64,000 nt of DNA from Gp6-AA40 sp036802945. GTDB taxonomy: Bacteria; Acidobacteriota; Vicinamibacteria; Vicinamibacterales; UBA2999. The notes below the pieces were generated by a model. It worked only from the letters and a program-made list of their open reading frames with translations. It was not told the DNA's origin and searched no databases. Both the position numbers and the translations under genes were made by a program. Of this stretch, positions 16,016 through 25,707 are shown piece by piece (within the stretch, counting starts at the first letter, position 1; the number at the start of each line of letters is the position of its first letter). Location of the stretch: positions 1-64,000 of the forward strand of contig DAIRVG010000015.1 of NCBI GenBank assembly GCA_036802945.1, read 5' to 3'.

Positions 16016-18403
16016 GTGCCCAGCCGATTCACAAAAAGGACGCGGAGAACACTGCTCATTTGCATGGCAGTTCCGCTGTGGGTCGCCGGTTCCGCGATGC
16101 CTTCTCCATCTGTCTCCATGGAGGCGGCCGGACTGCAATCGCCAGCGCTCGCTCCCTCCCATCCTCTTCCTCGGTCCCCTCACCGAGCCGTGCTCGATAG
16201 GTTCTGCGTGACCTGCCACAACGCACGGCTTCGGACGGCTGGGCTTCAATTGGACACCGCTGATATCGAGCATCCGGAAGGAAACGCGGCGGTTTGGGAA
16301 AAGGTGTTGCACAAGCTGAGAGCGCGGGAAATGCCACCGCCCGGTCCGCCGCATCCCGATGACGCCACGTACGATTCGCTGGCGAACTACCTCGAAAGGG
16401 CACTCGACGCCGCGGCAGCCGCAAGACCCAACCCAGGTAGACCTGCGGTCTATCGCCTCAGCCGCTTCCAGTATGCAAACGCCATCCGCGACCTGATCGC
16501 GTTGGAGATTGACGCCGCGTCGCTTTTGCCAGCAGACGATTCAGGATACGGCTTCGACAATATCGGGGATGTTCTGACGGTGTCACCGCTGCTGCTCGAG
16601 AAATACCTTTCCGCAGCTGCGACTGTCAGCCGACTGGCGGTCGGAGATCCTTCTCTCGCGCCGACGTCCACGGAGTTCCACGTTCCGCCCGCCAGGGTGC
16701 AGAACGAACGCGAGAGCCGCGACCTGCCGATCGGATCGCGCGGCGGAATCGCTGTCCGCCATCACTTTCCGCTGGACGCCGAGTACGTCATCAAGGTTCG
16801 TTTGCAGCGAGGGAAGGACGCCACGACGATTGTCGGCATGTCCGAGGAGCGCCAGCTGGATATTCGTCTCGACGGCCGCCGGATCACGCGGTTCACGGTC
16901 GGCGGACCGGATCAGGTTCAGGGTAGCAACGTTGACGGCGCGCTGGACGATGGCCTCGAGGCTCGCATTCCGGTGCCGGCGGGATCTCACCTGGTTGCGG
17001 CAACGTTTGTGAAGGATACCGTCAAGCCGGAAGGCGTGGTCGACAGAGCCGGGGACCAGGCTTTTTTCGAAGGTGTCGGCAGTGTGTCGATTGCCGGTCC
17101 GTACGGCGCGACAGGTCCGGGCGATACGGCAAGCCGCCGGAAGATCTTCGTGTGCCGCCCGCGGGGACCCAGAGGGGAGGACGCCTGCGCGACCACGATC
17201 GTCACGACGCTGGCTGGTCGCGCGTATCGCCGCCCCATCGCGAAGGCGGAGATCCCCTCGCTGATGATGCCGTACCGATCGGGGCGGCTGCGCGGGGGGT
17301 TCGAAAGCGGGATCAGGCTGGCGCTTCAGAGAATTCTCGTGTCGCCCGATTTCCTGTTCCGGGTCGAAATCGATCCTGCAGGGGCGCCCGCAGGCTCCGC
17401 CTATCGCGTCAGCGATGTCGAGCTCGCGTCCCGCCTGTCGTTTTTCCTGTGGAGCAGCATCCCCGATGACGAGCTCCTCGCCGTGGCCGAGCGCAACAAG
17501 TTACGCGAGCGTGTCGTGCTGGAACGACAGGTGACGCGCATGCTCGCCGATCCTCGCGCCAACACGCTGGTCTCGAACTTTGTCGCCCAATGGCTGTATC
17601 TGCGCAACGTCGAGGCAGTGTTGCCGGATCCGGCGGCATTCCCTGATTTCGATGAAAACCTCCGGGCTGCGCTCGGCAGGGAAACCGACCTTTTCTTCGA
17701 GAGCATGCTCCGCGAGGATCGCAGTCTCCTCGATCTCCTGCGCGCCGACTATACGTTCCTGAACGAACGGCTGGCGCGGCATTACGGAATCTCCGGTATT
17801 CACGGCCCCGAGTTCCGGCGTGTGACGTTGACGAGCGAGGAGCGGAAGGGCCTGCTGGGAAAAGGAAGTCTGCTGACGGTGACGTCGTATCCGAACAGGA
17901 CGTCGCCCACACTGCGCGGGAAGTTTGTCCTGGAGAATCTACTGGGCTCCCCTCCTCCTCCCCCGCCGCCCAACGTTCCTTCCCTGAAAGAAGACGCGGA
18001 TGTCAGCCGCCTTACGATGCGGCAACGAATGGAATTACACAGGGCGAGTCCGGTCTGTTCCAGCTGCCACGCGCGGATGGATCCGATCGGCTTTGCGCTC
18101 GAGAGCTTCGATGGTCTCGGCAGGTGGCGAGCCGACGTAGATTCGTCCGGCGTTCTTCCAGACGGCACCAGAATAGACGGACCCGTGGGGCTGCGGAAGG
18201 TATTGCTCGACAAAAAGGACCAGTTCGTGACGACGGCCACGGAACGGCTGCTCACGTATGCGCTCGGGCGAGGCGTTGAGCCCTTTGACATGCCGGCCAT
18301 TCGCACGATCGTACGGGACGCGGCCCCCCGCGATTACAGCTGGTCATCAATCATCAAGGGCATCGTCACCAGTGTGCCGTTTCAGATGAGGGGAGCTCGC
18401 TGA
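16016..18403 (+). CDS. DUF1587/DUF1592/DUF1588/DUF1585 cytochrome-like exported protein
   Basis: A 795-residue exported protein of the planctomycete/acidobacterial DUF1592 group. After a signal peptide (TRRTLLICMAVPLWVAGSA) there is a heme c motif, CVTCH, then DUF1587 (VYRLSRFQYANAIRDLIALE, GYGFDNIGDVL). DUF1595/DUF1592 follow (ELASRLSFFLWSSIPDDELL) and DUF1588 (LTVTSYPNRTSPTLRGKF). A second heme motif, CSSCH, comes before MDPIGFALESFDGLGRWR, and DUF1585 closes the protein. Two heme sites predict redox activity in the periplasm; the substrate is unknown. It starts with GTG and is followed after two bases by the DUF1552 gene. The same pair plus an ankyrin gene recurs at 49.6-54.9 kb. Confidence 0.87.
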   Translation: MPSRFTKRTRRTLLICMAVPLWVAGSAMPSPSVSMEAAGLQSPALAPSHPLPRSPHRAVLDRFCVTCHNARLRTAGLQLDTADIEHPEGNAAVWEKVLHKLRAREMPPPGPPHPDDATYDSLANYLERALDAAAAARPNPGRPAVYRLSRFQYANAIRDLIALEIDAASLLPADDSGYGFDNIGDVLTVSPLLLEKYLSAAATVSRLAVGDPSLAPTSTEFHVPPARVQNERESRDLPIGSRGGIAVRHHFPLDAEYVIKVRLQRGKDATTIVGMSEERQLDIRLDGRRITRFTVGGPDQVQGSNVDGALDDGLEARIPVPAGSHLVAATFVKDTVKPEGVVDRAGDQAFFEGVGSVSIAGPYGATGPGDTASRRKIFVCRPRGPRGEDACATTIVTTLAGRAYRRPIAKAEIPSLMMPYRSGRLRGGFESGIRLALQRILVSPDFLFRVEIDPAGAPAGSAYRVSDVELASRLSFFLWSSIPDDELLAVAERNKLRERVVLERQVTRMLADPRANTLVSNFVAQWLYLRNVEAVLPDPAAFPDFDENLRAALGRETDLFFESMLREDRSLLDLLRADYTFLNERLARHYGISGIHGPEFRRVTLTSEERKGLLGKGSLLTVTSYPNRTSPTLRGKFVLENLLGSPPPPPPPNVPSLKEDADVSRLTMRQRMELHRASPVCSSCHARMDPIGFALESFDGLGRWRADVDSSGVLPDGTRIDGPVGLRKVLLDKKDQFVTTATERLLTYALGRGVEPFDMPAIRTIVRDAAPRDYSWSSIIKGIVTSVPFQMRGAR

Positions 18404-18405
18404 TC

Positions 18406-19740
18406 ATGATGATCTTCAAGACATCAATTCCCCGGCGCACGTTCCTGCGCGGGGCCGGAACTGCACTCGCGCTCCCGCTGCTGGATGCGATGTTTCCGGC
18501 CTTCGCGTCGGCCGCTCAAACCGCGTCGAGGACGGCCACCCGCCTGTCGTTTCTTGCGGTGCCCAACGGGATCATCATGGATAAGTGGATGCCCGCCGCG
18601 ATCGGCGGCGAGTACCCGATCACACCTGTGCTGGAGCCGCTGGCCGGTTTCAAAGACCGCATGCTGGTCCTGAGCGGTCTGGCAAACAACGAAGCGCGCA
18701 AGCTGGAATTCGAGATCGCTGGTGATCACCCACGCGCGTGCAGCGCCTATCTCACGGCGACCCACCCGAAGATGACGTCCGGAGCGGACATTCACTGCGG
18801 CGTCTCGGTGGACCAGGTGGCCGCCGGCGAGCTCGGCAGGCGCACCCGTCTTCCATCGCTGGAAATCGGATTAGAGATGCCGATGGTGGGCGCCTGCGAA
18901 TCGGCCTACAGCTGCGTGTACTACAACACCATCGCATGGAAGAATCCGGCGACACCGCTTCCGATGGAAAACCGCCCGCGCGCGGTCTTCGAGCGGCTGG
19001 TCGGCGACAGCACCGATCCCGTCGAGCGGGCTGCGCGCATCAAGGAAAACCGGAGCATCCTCGACCTCGTCTCGCAGGACCTGAAGCGGCTGATGCGGTT
19101 GGTTGGAGAATCCGATCGATTGAAGCTCGATCAATATTCCGATGCGGTTCGTAGTGTCGAGCAGCAGATCCAGGTGGCGGAACAGCAGTCGCCGAAGGAG
19201 CTGCCGGACATGGAGAAACCGATTGGCATTCCGGAACAGTTTTCGGACTACGCCAAGCTGATGATGGATCTGCAGGTGCTGGCGTTTCAGGGCGACCTGA
19301 CGCGCGTCGGCACATTCATGGTCGGTCACGAGATGGGTGGCCGGGCGTACCCGGAGCTGGGCTTCGGCGACCAGCATCATTCATTGACCCATCACCAGGG
19401 TGACACGGCGAAAATCGCGAAGGTCCTCCAGATCAACATGTTTCATACGAGGCTGTACGGCTATTTCCTGGAGCGGTTGCGGTCTGTGCCCGACGGCGAC
19501 GGCTCGTTGCTCGATCATTCGCTGCTGGTGTACGGCAGCCCGTTGAGCGACGGCAACATGCATCTCTATAAAGATCTGCCGGTTCTCCTGGTTGGCGGAG
19601 AGGCGACCGGTCTCCGGGGCGGTCGTCACGTCGCGTATCCGGAAAACACGCCAATCGCGAATCTGTATCTGACACTCCTGGACAAGCTGGGAATCCACCT
19701 CGAGAGCTTTGGCGACAGCACGGGCAGACTCGATTTATGA
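18406..19740 (+). CDS. DUF1552 Tat-exported protein
   Basis: A 444-residue protein with a twin-arginine signal (RRTFLRGAGTALALPLLDA). The body matches DUF1552: LSFLAVPNGIIMDKWMP, MLVLSGLANNEA, DHPRACSAYLT, VYYNTIAWKNP and SLLDHSLLVYGSPLSDGNMH. DUF1552 proteins resemble the sulfatase/DUF1501 group in general look, but no activity is established. Genes of this family nearly always follow a DUF1592-type cytochrome gene, as here. Its stop overlaps the ankyrin gene start in an ATGA arrangement, pointing to translational coupling of three exported proteins. Confidence 0.87.
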   Translation: MMIFKTSIPRRTFLRGAGTALALPLLDAMFPAFASAAQTASRTATRLSFLAVPNGIIMDKWMPAAIGGEYPITPVLEPLAGFKDRMLVLSGLANNEARKLEFEIAGDHPRACSAYLTATHPKMTSGADIHCGVSVDQVAAGELGRRTRLPSLEIGLEMPMVGACESAYSCVYYNTIAWKNPATPLPMENRPRAVFERLVGDSTDPVERAARIKENRSILDLVSQDLKRLMRLVGESDRLKLDQYSDAVRSVEQQIQVAEQQSPKELPDMEKPIGIPEQFSDYAKLMMDLQVLAFQGDLTRVGTFMVGHEMGGRAYPELGFGDQHHSLTHHQGDTAKIAKVLQINMFHTRLYGYFLERLRSVPDGDGSLLDHSLLVYGSPLSDGNMHLYKDLPVLLVGGEATGLRGGRHVAYPENTPIANLYLTLLDKLGIHLESFGDSTGRLDL

Positions 19741-21158
19741 AATCGCCCGCGTCGATGCTCCTCGCGATTCTTGTGTCCGTGATGATGCCTGCCGCGTCGA
19801 GCGCGGATGTGCGTTTGCTCGATTCGGTGGTCAAGGGCGACCGAAACGCGGTCCGGTCGCTGTTGAAGAATCGCGTGGACGTGAATGCCGCTCAGCCCGA
19901 CGGGTCGACTGCCCTGATGCTGGCGGCTGAACGCAATGACGTGGAGATCGCCGACCTTCTCATACGAGCGAAGGCGAACGTCAACGCGGCGAATGAATAC
20001 GGCGCCACTGCGCTCTCTGTGGCATGCGCGACCGGCAATGTTGCTTTGATCAAACTGCTCCTGGACGCGCACGCGGATCCGAACGCGCCCCTCCTGTCGG
20101 GCGAAACGCCGCTCATGACCGCCGTCGACAACGGGAACCGCGACGCCGCGAGTCTGTTGCTCGAGCATGGCGCGGACGTGAACGCACGAGAAACGAACGG
20201 CGGTCAGACCACGCTCATGTGGGCGGCCGCCAACCGATCGCCCGACATCGTCAGGCTGCTCGTCGACCACGGCGCCGATCCTCGCGCCCGTTCGACACGT
20301 GGTTTCACTCCGTTGCTGTTCGCCGCGCAGCAGGGAGACGTCGAGTCGGGGCGTCTCCTGCTGCAGGCCGGCGCGGATGTCAACGACCGCAGCGGCAACG
20401 ACCGCAAGACCGCGCTGATGGTCGCCGCCGGCGGCGGCAACAGGGAATTCTCGGTCCTTCTCCTGGAGAAGGGCGCCAATCACGATCTGAGCGACGACGG
20501 TGGTTTTACCGCGCTGCACTACGCGGCGTCGTACAAGGACGGCGCTGACATCGTGCGAGCGCTCCTCATGCACGGCGCCCATCCCAACCCCCGGACCACG
20601 AGGGATTCACGGGAGTACGTCTATGCAGGCGTGAACCTCACCGGAGCGACGCCTTTATTCCTTGCCGCATCGCGCGGCAATGTCGAGACGGTACGCGCGC
20701 TCCTTGCCGGCGGCGCGGATCCGTTCATCACGACCGAGAAAGGAACTGTTCCCCTGCACGTGGCCACGTGGGGAGGCAGCCCCTATTTCAGGGACTGGAC
20801 CGAGGACGAGAAGCAAAACCTGTTCGACATCACCAGGCTGCTGGTGGAACTGGGAGGTGATGTCAACTCGGCCGGTGAGCACGGATGGACGCCCCTGCAC
20901 GGAGCGGCCTACAAGGGAGTGGACGCCGTGGTCCGGTTTCTCGTCGAACACGGCGCACGGCTGGACGTGTTCGACGAGTACGGGCAGACGCCATTGAGCA
21001 TCGCCAACGCCGTGATTACAGTCGGCAGCAAGGACGCGTACTATCAAAGCTCACGCGTCGTCCGAAAGAGCACCTCCGATCTTCTGCTGAAACTCGGGGC
21101 GAAGCCGCTGCCCGAGTCCGGCGTCCAGATACTGGATCTCTTCTACAAGCAGCAGTAA
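19737..21158 (+). CDS. Exported ankyrin-repeat protein
   Basis: A 473-residue protein with a Sec signal (MLLAILVSVMMPAASSA) and about ten ankyrin repeats, for example GSTALMLAAERNDVEIADLL, GETPLMTAVDNGNRDAASLL and GWTPLHGAAYKGVDAVVRFL. Ankyrin arrays are protein-binding scaffolds; here it would act in the periplasm. It overlaps the DUF1552 gene by four bases, so it is probably a partner of the DUF1592/DUF1552 proteins. Its paralogue is at 49579-51123. The 230 bases after it hold no recognisable gene. Confidence 0.88.
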   Translation: MKSPASMLLAILVSVMMPAASSADVRLLDSVVKGDRNAVRSLLKNRVDVNAAQPDGSTALMLAAERNDVEIADLLIRAKANVNAANEYGATALSVACATGNVALIKLLLDAHADPNAPLLSGETPLMTAVDNGNRDAASLLLEHGADVNARETNGGQTTLMWAAANRSPDIVRLLVDHGADPRARSTRGFTPLLFAAQQGDVESGRLLLQAGADVNDRSGNDRKTALMVAAGGGNREFSVLLLEKGANHDLSDDGGFTALHYAASYKDGADIVRALLMHGAHPNPRTTRDSREYVYAGVNLTGATPLFLAASRGNVETVRALLAGGADPFITTEKGTVPLHVATWGGSPYFRDWTEDEKQNLFDITRLLVELGGDVNSAGEHGWTPLHGAAYKGVDAVVRFLVEHGARLDVFDEYGQTPLSIANAVITVGSKDAYYQSSRVVRKSTSDLLLKLGAKPLPESGVQILDLFYKQQ

Positions 21159-21389
21159 CGGCAGTCACCAGCCGTCGACGCGAGCGCCGCATCCGACGTC
21201 GAGGAACTTACGGCTGCCAATCGGTTTCGTTATCCCGCCATTGACACGTCTATGATTTGAAGGGAGTATCTCCACGACCACCATGAAGACTGTTCTCGGA
21301 GGCTCGGCTCCGAGGTGTCGGAGGTGACCGGCGAACCTTGATGGGACGATTCGGCTCAGCGAAACCGCGATATTCGTAGGAGGTTTCAC

Positions 21390-22418
21390 ATGACCCATCG
21401 ATTTCTTGTCTCAGCCGGCGTTGTAACTGCGCTGATTGCGATGCTGGCGGTAATCCCTGTGTCGGGACAGGGGTCATCAGCCGGGACGAATACGAACGGG
21501 GCGGCGAAGTCCTACACTCCCCCGCGCACGCCGGACGGGCAGCCGGACCTGCAAGGGTATTGGACGAACGCCGGTTATGCGCCGTTGGAGCGTCCCGATA
21601 AGGTCACCAAAGAGTTCTATACAAAAGAGGAAGCGGCCGAGTTTGAAAAGCAGTTCGTTGACACTGAAGCCGAGCAGACGGAACCGGGAACGATCCCCGA
21701 CGTGCACTATGACCATACCCAGTTTGGGCTCGACCGGAGCGTCGCAGGGTACTCATCGAACCTGCGGACGTCGCTGATCGTGGATCCCTCGAATGGGAAA
21801 CTCCCTCCCTTGTCAGCCGAGGGACACAGGAGAGCGATCGAGCGTGCGGAGGCGGCGAAGCACATGGGTGGTCCGTACGACGCCGCTCAGAACCTGCCGT
21901 TGGGCGCGCGGTGCCTCGTGATGGATCGCATGGGGCCACCCATGCTGTACGGGAATTACAACAACAACTATCAGATCGTGCAGGCTCCTGGATACGTGAT
22001 GATTCTCGCCGAGATGCTCCATGACGTTCGCGTCATCCCGCTGGATGGGCGTCCGCAGCTGGCGCAAAACGTCCGCCAGTGGACGGGAAGCGGTCGCGGT
22101 CATTGGGAAGGCGAGACATTGGTTGTCGAGACGACAAACTTCAACGGCAAGAGCCCGCTGAGAGGATCGAGCGAGAACATGCGGCTCGTCGAGCGCTTCA
22201 CGCGCGTGGGCGAGAACACGATCCGCTACCAATTCACGGTCGACGATCCGGCGACGTGGACGAGGCCCTGGTCCGCAGAGATGCCCATGAAGGCGACGAT
22301 CGGCCCGATATTCGAACACGCCTGCCACGAAGGGAACTACAGCTTGGCCAACATCCTGGCTGGCGCTCGAGCCGAAGAGAAGAAAGCTCAAGAGGCCGCG
22401 AAGAAAGAATCCAAGTAG
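21390..22418 (+). CDS. Secreted acidobacterial protein of unknown function (PDGQPDLQGxW family)
   Basis: A 342-residue protein with a signal peptide (residues 1-28). The mature N-terminus has the motif TPDGQPDLQGYW, which begins many secreted proteins that are expanded in Acidobacteria. Later motifs include GPPMLYGNYNNNYQIVQAPGYVMIL, shortened here as PPMLYGNYNNNYQIVQ, and HWEGETLVVETTNFNGKS. A Lys/Glu-rich tail ends the protein. No catalytic residues are recognised. The start is secure: TAGGAGG lies seven bases upstream of the ATG. It converges with the DUF5916 gene at 22461. Confidence 0.8.
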   Translation: MTHRFLVSAGVVTALIAMLAVIPVSGQGSSAGTNTNGAAKSYTPPRTPDGQPDLQGYWTNAGYAPLERPDKVTKEFYTKEEAAEFEKQFVDTEAEQTEPGTIPDVHYDHTQFGLDRSVAGYSSNLRTSLIVDPSNGKLPPLSAEGHRRAIERAEAAKHMGGPYDAAQNLPLGARCLVMDRMGPPMLYGNYNNNYQIVQAPGYVMILAEMLHDVRVIPLDGRPQLAQNVRQWTGSGRGHWEGETLVVETTNFNGKSPLRGSSENMRLVERFTRVGENTIRYQFTVDDPATWTRPWSAEMPMKATIGPIFEHACHEGNYSLANILAGARAEEKKAQEAAKKESK

Positions 22419-22460
22419 CGGCCCCGCTTCTGTCGTGGGAAATAAGGGGCGTGAGTCTGC

Positions 22461-24749
22461 TCAGAATCTGTGCGTGTAAAGCAGCTTCGACGAGGCGCGG
22501 TGGTCTAGCGTCGCGAAGCGGGCGAGCAGCGGATCGTCCAGCCAGTTGTGCAGATAGACGAAGTAGAGATCGTTGCCCGGCTTGAGAATCCAGCGGAACC
22601 GCGACTGCCAGCCGAGGATGCGGCTCTGTGTATCGAACTGCACGTTGTTGACGAGCGACATCCACGGGCTGAACTGCGTTTCGGCGATGCCCCGATAGAG
22701 CCTGGTCTGGAAGCTGCCTTCCGCCAAGTCGACCTTGTTCCACTCGGTTGACGAATAAAAGATCACCCCTGGCCGCACGCGCACGTCCAGGTTCAGCGCG
22801 AGTCGCCGGCGGGTGCCGGAATAGAACCCGCCCCATTCCACGGTCGGACTCACGGCCAGCACGCGCCGGCTCGCGGTCGTCGCCTGCAGACGATAACGCG
22901 TAGAGCTGTAGTCACGGCCGGCCGGCAGCGTGATCCCTGGGCTGATGCTGAAGTTGCTCTCGAGCAACTCGTACGACGGGAGCACCCGGAACTGGATCGT
23001 GTCCTGCGAGTTCAACTCCATCAGGAACGCCGTGATGTTGAAGTCGCGGTTCAGCATCCGGTTGTCATCGCTGTCAAGGATCCAGTTCACGTCGTTGGCG
23101 AACTGGAAGCGGCGGATCAGCGGGTGCTGCCTGGGACGCGCCGTGTAGGCGATCGTTGGACTGATCCGGCGGATGCCGGTCCGCGTCGCGAAGCCGACGG
23201 CGGCATCGTAGTTGGTTTGCACCTCACTCAGCTCGAGCTCGCCACTCCACGGATCGTTGGGGAACCCGAGTTCGAGCCCCATCGCCGAGTTCTTGCCGCT
23301 GTTCAGCGGGTTAGTCGTGTGCAGAAAGAATCCCGCCGCGCTGAGGTTCTCCGCGCCCAGAAAGCTCCCCGTCTCGAGACGGAAGTCGAGGCCGACTGTG
23401 TGGCGATCGGCAATCGGCACGCCTCGACTCGCGCGGCGCGTATACATGGCGCCGACGTAGGACTGACGCAGCAGCCGCCGCTTCAAGCGCATGACCGTGA
23501 AGTCTTCTCCGGCGACCGGGACAGTACGGTGGCCCGGTGAGGCGTCCTCCTGGCCGGTCTGCACGTGCAGGACCCCGATGTCCTGGTTGCCCGCCTGACC
23601 GGTCAGCTTGCCACCGAAGTTGATCCGCTGTTGTGTGCCGGACGCCTCGTCCAGCCCGATTCGCCGGCTGTGGAACGGCGTGAACGCTCCGCTGATGGCG
23701 AAACCGCTGCCGAAGTCCAGGAACGTCGAACCATCGAGGAAGAAGTCCCGCTTTTCCGGGAAGAACAGCGAAAAACGGGTGAGGTTGACCTGGCGCTGAT
23801 CGACCTCCGTCTCGGCGAAGTCGGTATTGACTGTCAGATTGGCTCGTAGCCCGGGCGTGAGGTTGTAAAACAGATCGACGCCGACGTCGCCGTCGTTGCG
23901 AAACTGTGAATCGCCGCGGCCGGGCGATGAGACTGAGGTCGCCACGGCGTACGGCTTGATATCGAGGCCGTGTCCCTGGGTGACGTCGCGGATGCCGGTC
24001 AGCAGTCCGGCGTTGGTCATGCGGCGGACGCCCTGATTACGGGCCCAGCCAGACCAAAGGCTCTCTTCGTTCTTGCGCCGGATGGTCCTCTGGAAATTGA
24101 TCCCCCAGGTGTCGCTGCCCGGGTTGAAGTTCAGCGTGCGGAACGGAATCTCGATCTCAAGCGTCCAGCCGACGTCGCTTCGTGAGGCCCTGCCGGTCCA
24201 GATGCCATCCCATTGGCGGTTGTTGACGTTGCCCACACCCTGTATCGCGTCGCCCATCAGTCCCGACGGGTTCATCTCGAAGTAGTACGCCGTGCGCGCA
24301 TCGAGATAGGTGTCAATCGTCCAGATGAAGCGGTCGTCGGCGGGGAGCTGCTCGTCGCGGCGCCGTTGGTAGCCGAGCCACCCGTCGGGGTCGGAGTCGA
24401 AACACATGACGCCGATGTACAGATTGTTTTCGTCGTACGCGATCCGAACCTCGGTCGGCTCGGTCGCCGGCTGGCCATTGTCCGGATCCTGCTGCACGAA
24501 ATCCCCGGCCGGCTGCGTGCGCGTCCAGATCTCGTCATCCAGCCGTCCGTCGAGCACGATCGATTCTCCGCTGGTCATGCGCATCGCGGCGATCGTCCGG
24601 CGCTCGGTCGGTGACGGGGCGGTCACCTTCTGCGCGACCGATGGTGGCTGGGCCGCGGCAGCAGGGGTCGATGCAGGTTGCTGCGCGCGAGCCAGGGCCG
24701 GCGCCAGAAGAACGATCAGCAGGGACGTCAGACGGAAGCTGGTCATCAT
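22461..24749 (-). CDS. DUF5916 outer-membrane protein with CBM9-like domain (second copy)
   Basis: This 762-residue protein has a signal peptide (MMTSFRLTSLLIVLLAPALARAQ), a CBM9-like domain (VLDGRLDDEIWTRTQPAGDF, YFEMNPSGLMGDA) and the DUF5916 hallmark FFPEKRDFFLDGSTFLDFG, followed by barrel strands. It is a paralogue of the products at 8697-11063 and 62131-64000. The two adjacent Met codons at 24749 and 24746 start just before the signal peptide; the longer frame upstream lacks family similarity. It lies 41 bases downstream of the lactonase-like gene in the same direction, so the two may be co-transcribed. Confidence 0.87.
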   Translation of the reverse strand: MMTSFRLTSLLIVLLAPALARAQQPASTPAAAAQPPSVAQKVTAPSPTERRTIAAMRMTSGESIVLDGRLDDEIWTRTQPAGDFVQQDPDNGQPATEPTEVRIAYDENNLYIGVMCFDSDPDGWLGYQRRRDEQLPADDRFIWTIDTYLDARTAYYFEMNPSGLMGDAIQGVGNVNNRQWDGIWTGRASRSDVGWTLEIEIPFRTLNFNPGSDTWGINFQRTIRRKNEESLWSGWARNQGVRRMTNAGLLTGIRDVTQGHGLDIKPYAVATSVSSPGRGDSQFRNDGDVGVDLFYNLTPGLRANLTVNTDFAETEVDQRQVNLTRFSLFFPEKRDFFLDGSTFLDFGSGFAISGAFTPFHSRRIGLDEASGTQQRINFGGKLTGQAGNQDIGVLHVQTGQEDASPGHRTVPVAGEDFTVMRLKRRLLRQSYVGAMYTRRASRGVPIADRHTVGLDFRLETGSFLGAENLSAAGFFLHTTNPLNSGKNSAMGLELGFPNDPWSGELELSEVQTNYDAAVGFATRTGIRRISPTIAYTARPRQHPLIRRFQFANDVNWILDSDDNRMLNRDFNITAFLMELNSQDTIQFRVLPSYELLESNFSISPGITLPAGRDYSSTRYRLQATTASRRVLAVSPTVEWGGFYSGTRRRLALNLDVRVRPGVIFYSSTEWNKVDLAEGSFQTRLYRGIAETQFSPWMSLVNNVQFDTQSRILGWQSRFRWILKPGNDLYFVYLHNWLDDPLLARFATLDHRASSKLLYTHRF

Positions 24750-24790
24750 GGTTCCGTCAGCGCGCCGCGGACTGGCGAGCGTCTGGCGTT

Positions 24791-25651
24791 CTATTCGTAA
24801 AAGGCAGGTGCTTTCCTGAGCCTGGCGTTTGCCGTGAAGTCGTGTTGAATCCAAAGCTGAGCGCCGGTCTTCTTCAGGAATGCCTCGATAGCGGCTCTGG
24901 ACGCGATGGTCTGCGCGCCGTCGAATTCCGTGGTCGGGACCCGATTTAGCGTCCGCTCCTCCGGATAGTGATAGAGATCGCCGCTGAGCACAATCGGGCC
25001 GGTTCGTGTCAGTTTCAAAAATAACACCTGGTGGTCGGGCGAGTGCCCAGGAGTGGACTTGAGAACAACCGTTCCATCGCCGAAGACGTCATACTCGTCC
25101 TTCGTGACGATCACGGTCTTGCTGTTCTTGAGCGCGCTGTAGTTCGCCGGCTCCGTGCGTGGAGAGGGAGGAACGGCGAACATGACGTCGCGTTCGAGCT
25201 TTCGCACCAGCCACGTGGCGCTCGCGAAGACGTTGGCATTCCCGATATGGTCCCAGTGAAAGTGCGAGAACGCCAGATACGTGATATCGGCCGGGACGTA
25301 ACCGACCTCAGCCAACAGGGCCTTCAGGGGTCTGATCGAAGTCGCGTATCGCAGCGTCGCAGGGGCGCCCCCGGGCTTGAAGGCACTATCAGGAACCGCG
25401 CCTGCGTCCCAAATCATCGTGCCCTTTGGATGCGCCACCAGGAAGCACGGAACTGACATGTAGTTCGTGGCCAGTTCTTCTTTCTTGAGCTGATAGGGTG
25501 ACGTGTCGGGAATGTTCAAGCTGCCGCAATCAAACACGTACAGGCGCACAGACTTCGGGGGCTGCGCTTTCGGTTGTTGCGCCACCGCCGAGGACGACAG
25601 CGCGAGGAGCGCGAAGCAGGCGAGCCCGGCGCTGAACATACGTGATCGCAT
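24791..25651 (-). CDS. Exported metallo-beta-lactamase-fold hydrolase, N-acyl homoserine lactonase-like
   Basis: The mature protein opens with VRLYVFDCGSLNIPD and CFLVAHPKGTMIWDAG. The metal site HFHWDH is followed by GHSPDHQ, LSGDLYH and a final IQHDF, the pattern of AiiA/AttM-type lactonases with two metals. Unlike AiiA it has a Sec signal peptide (MFSAGLACFALLALSSSAVAQ), so it would act in the periplasm or outside. Hydrolysis of acyl-homoserine lactones is possible, but other lactones or esters are equally plausible. Start Met at 25651 is chosen because the 20 upstream residues precede the signal. Confidence 0.8.
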   Translation of the reverse strand: MRSRMFSAGLACFALLALSSSAVAQQPKAQPPKSVRLYVFDCGSLNIPDTSPYQLKKEELATNYMSVPCFLVAHPKGTMIWDAGAVPDSAFKPGGAPATLRYATSIRPLKALLAEVGYVPADITYLAFSHFHWDHIGNANVFASATWLVRKLERDVMFAVPPSPRTEPANYSALKNSKTVIVTKDEYDVFGDGTVVLKSTPGHSPDHQVLFLKLTRTGPIVLSGDLYHYPEERTLNRVPTTEFDGAQTIASRAAIEAFLKKTGAQLWIQHDFTANARLRKAPAFYE

Positions 25652-25707
25652 AGTCGTCACACCGATCCTTCCTTCAAGGGATTGAATAATCCCCTTTCGG
25701 ACCCATG

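Noticed and set aside
15862..16200. A 112-codon open frame starting before the right 40-bp repeat
   Set aside because: It only extends the duplicated gene tail into the promoter and the start of the DUF1592 gene in another frame, with no domain or plausible ribosome binding site.
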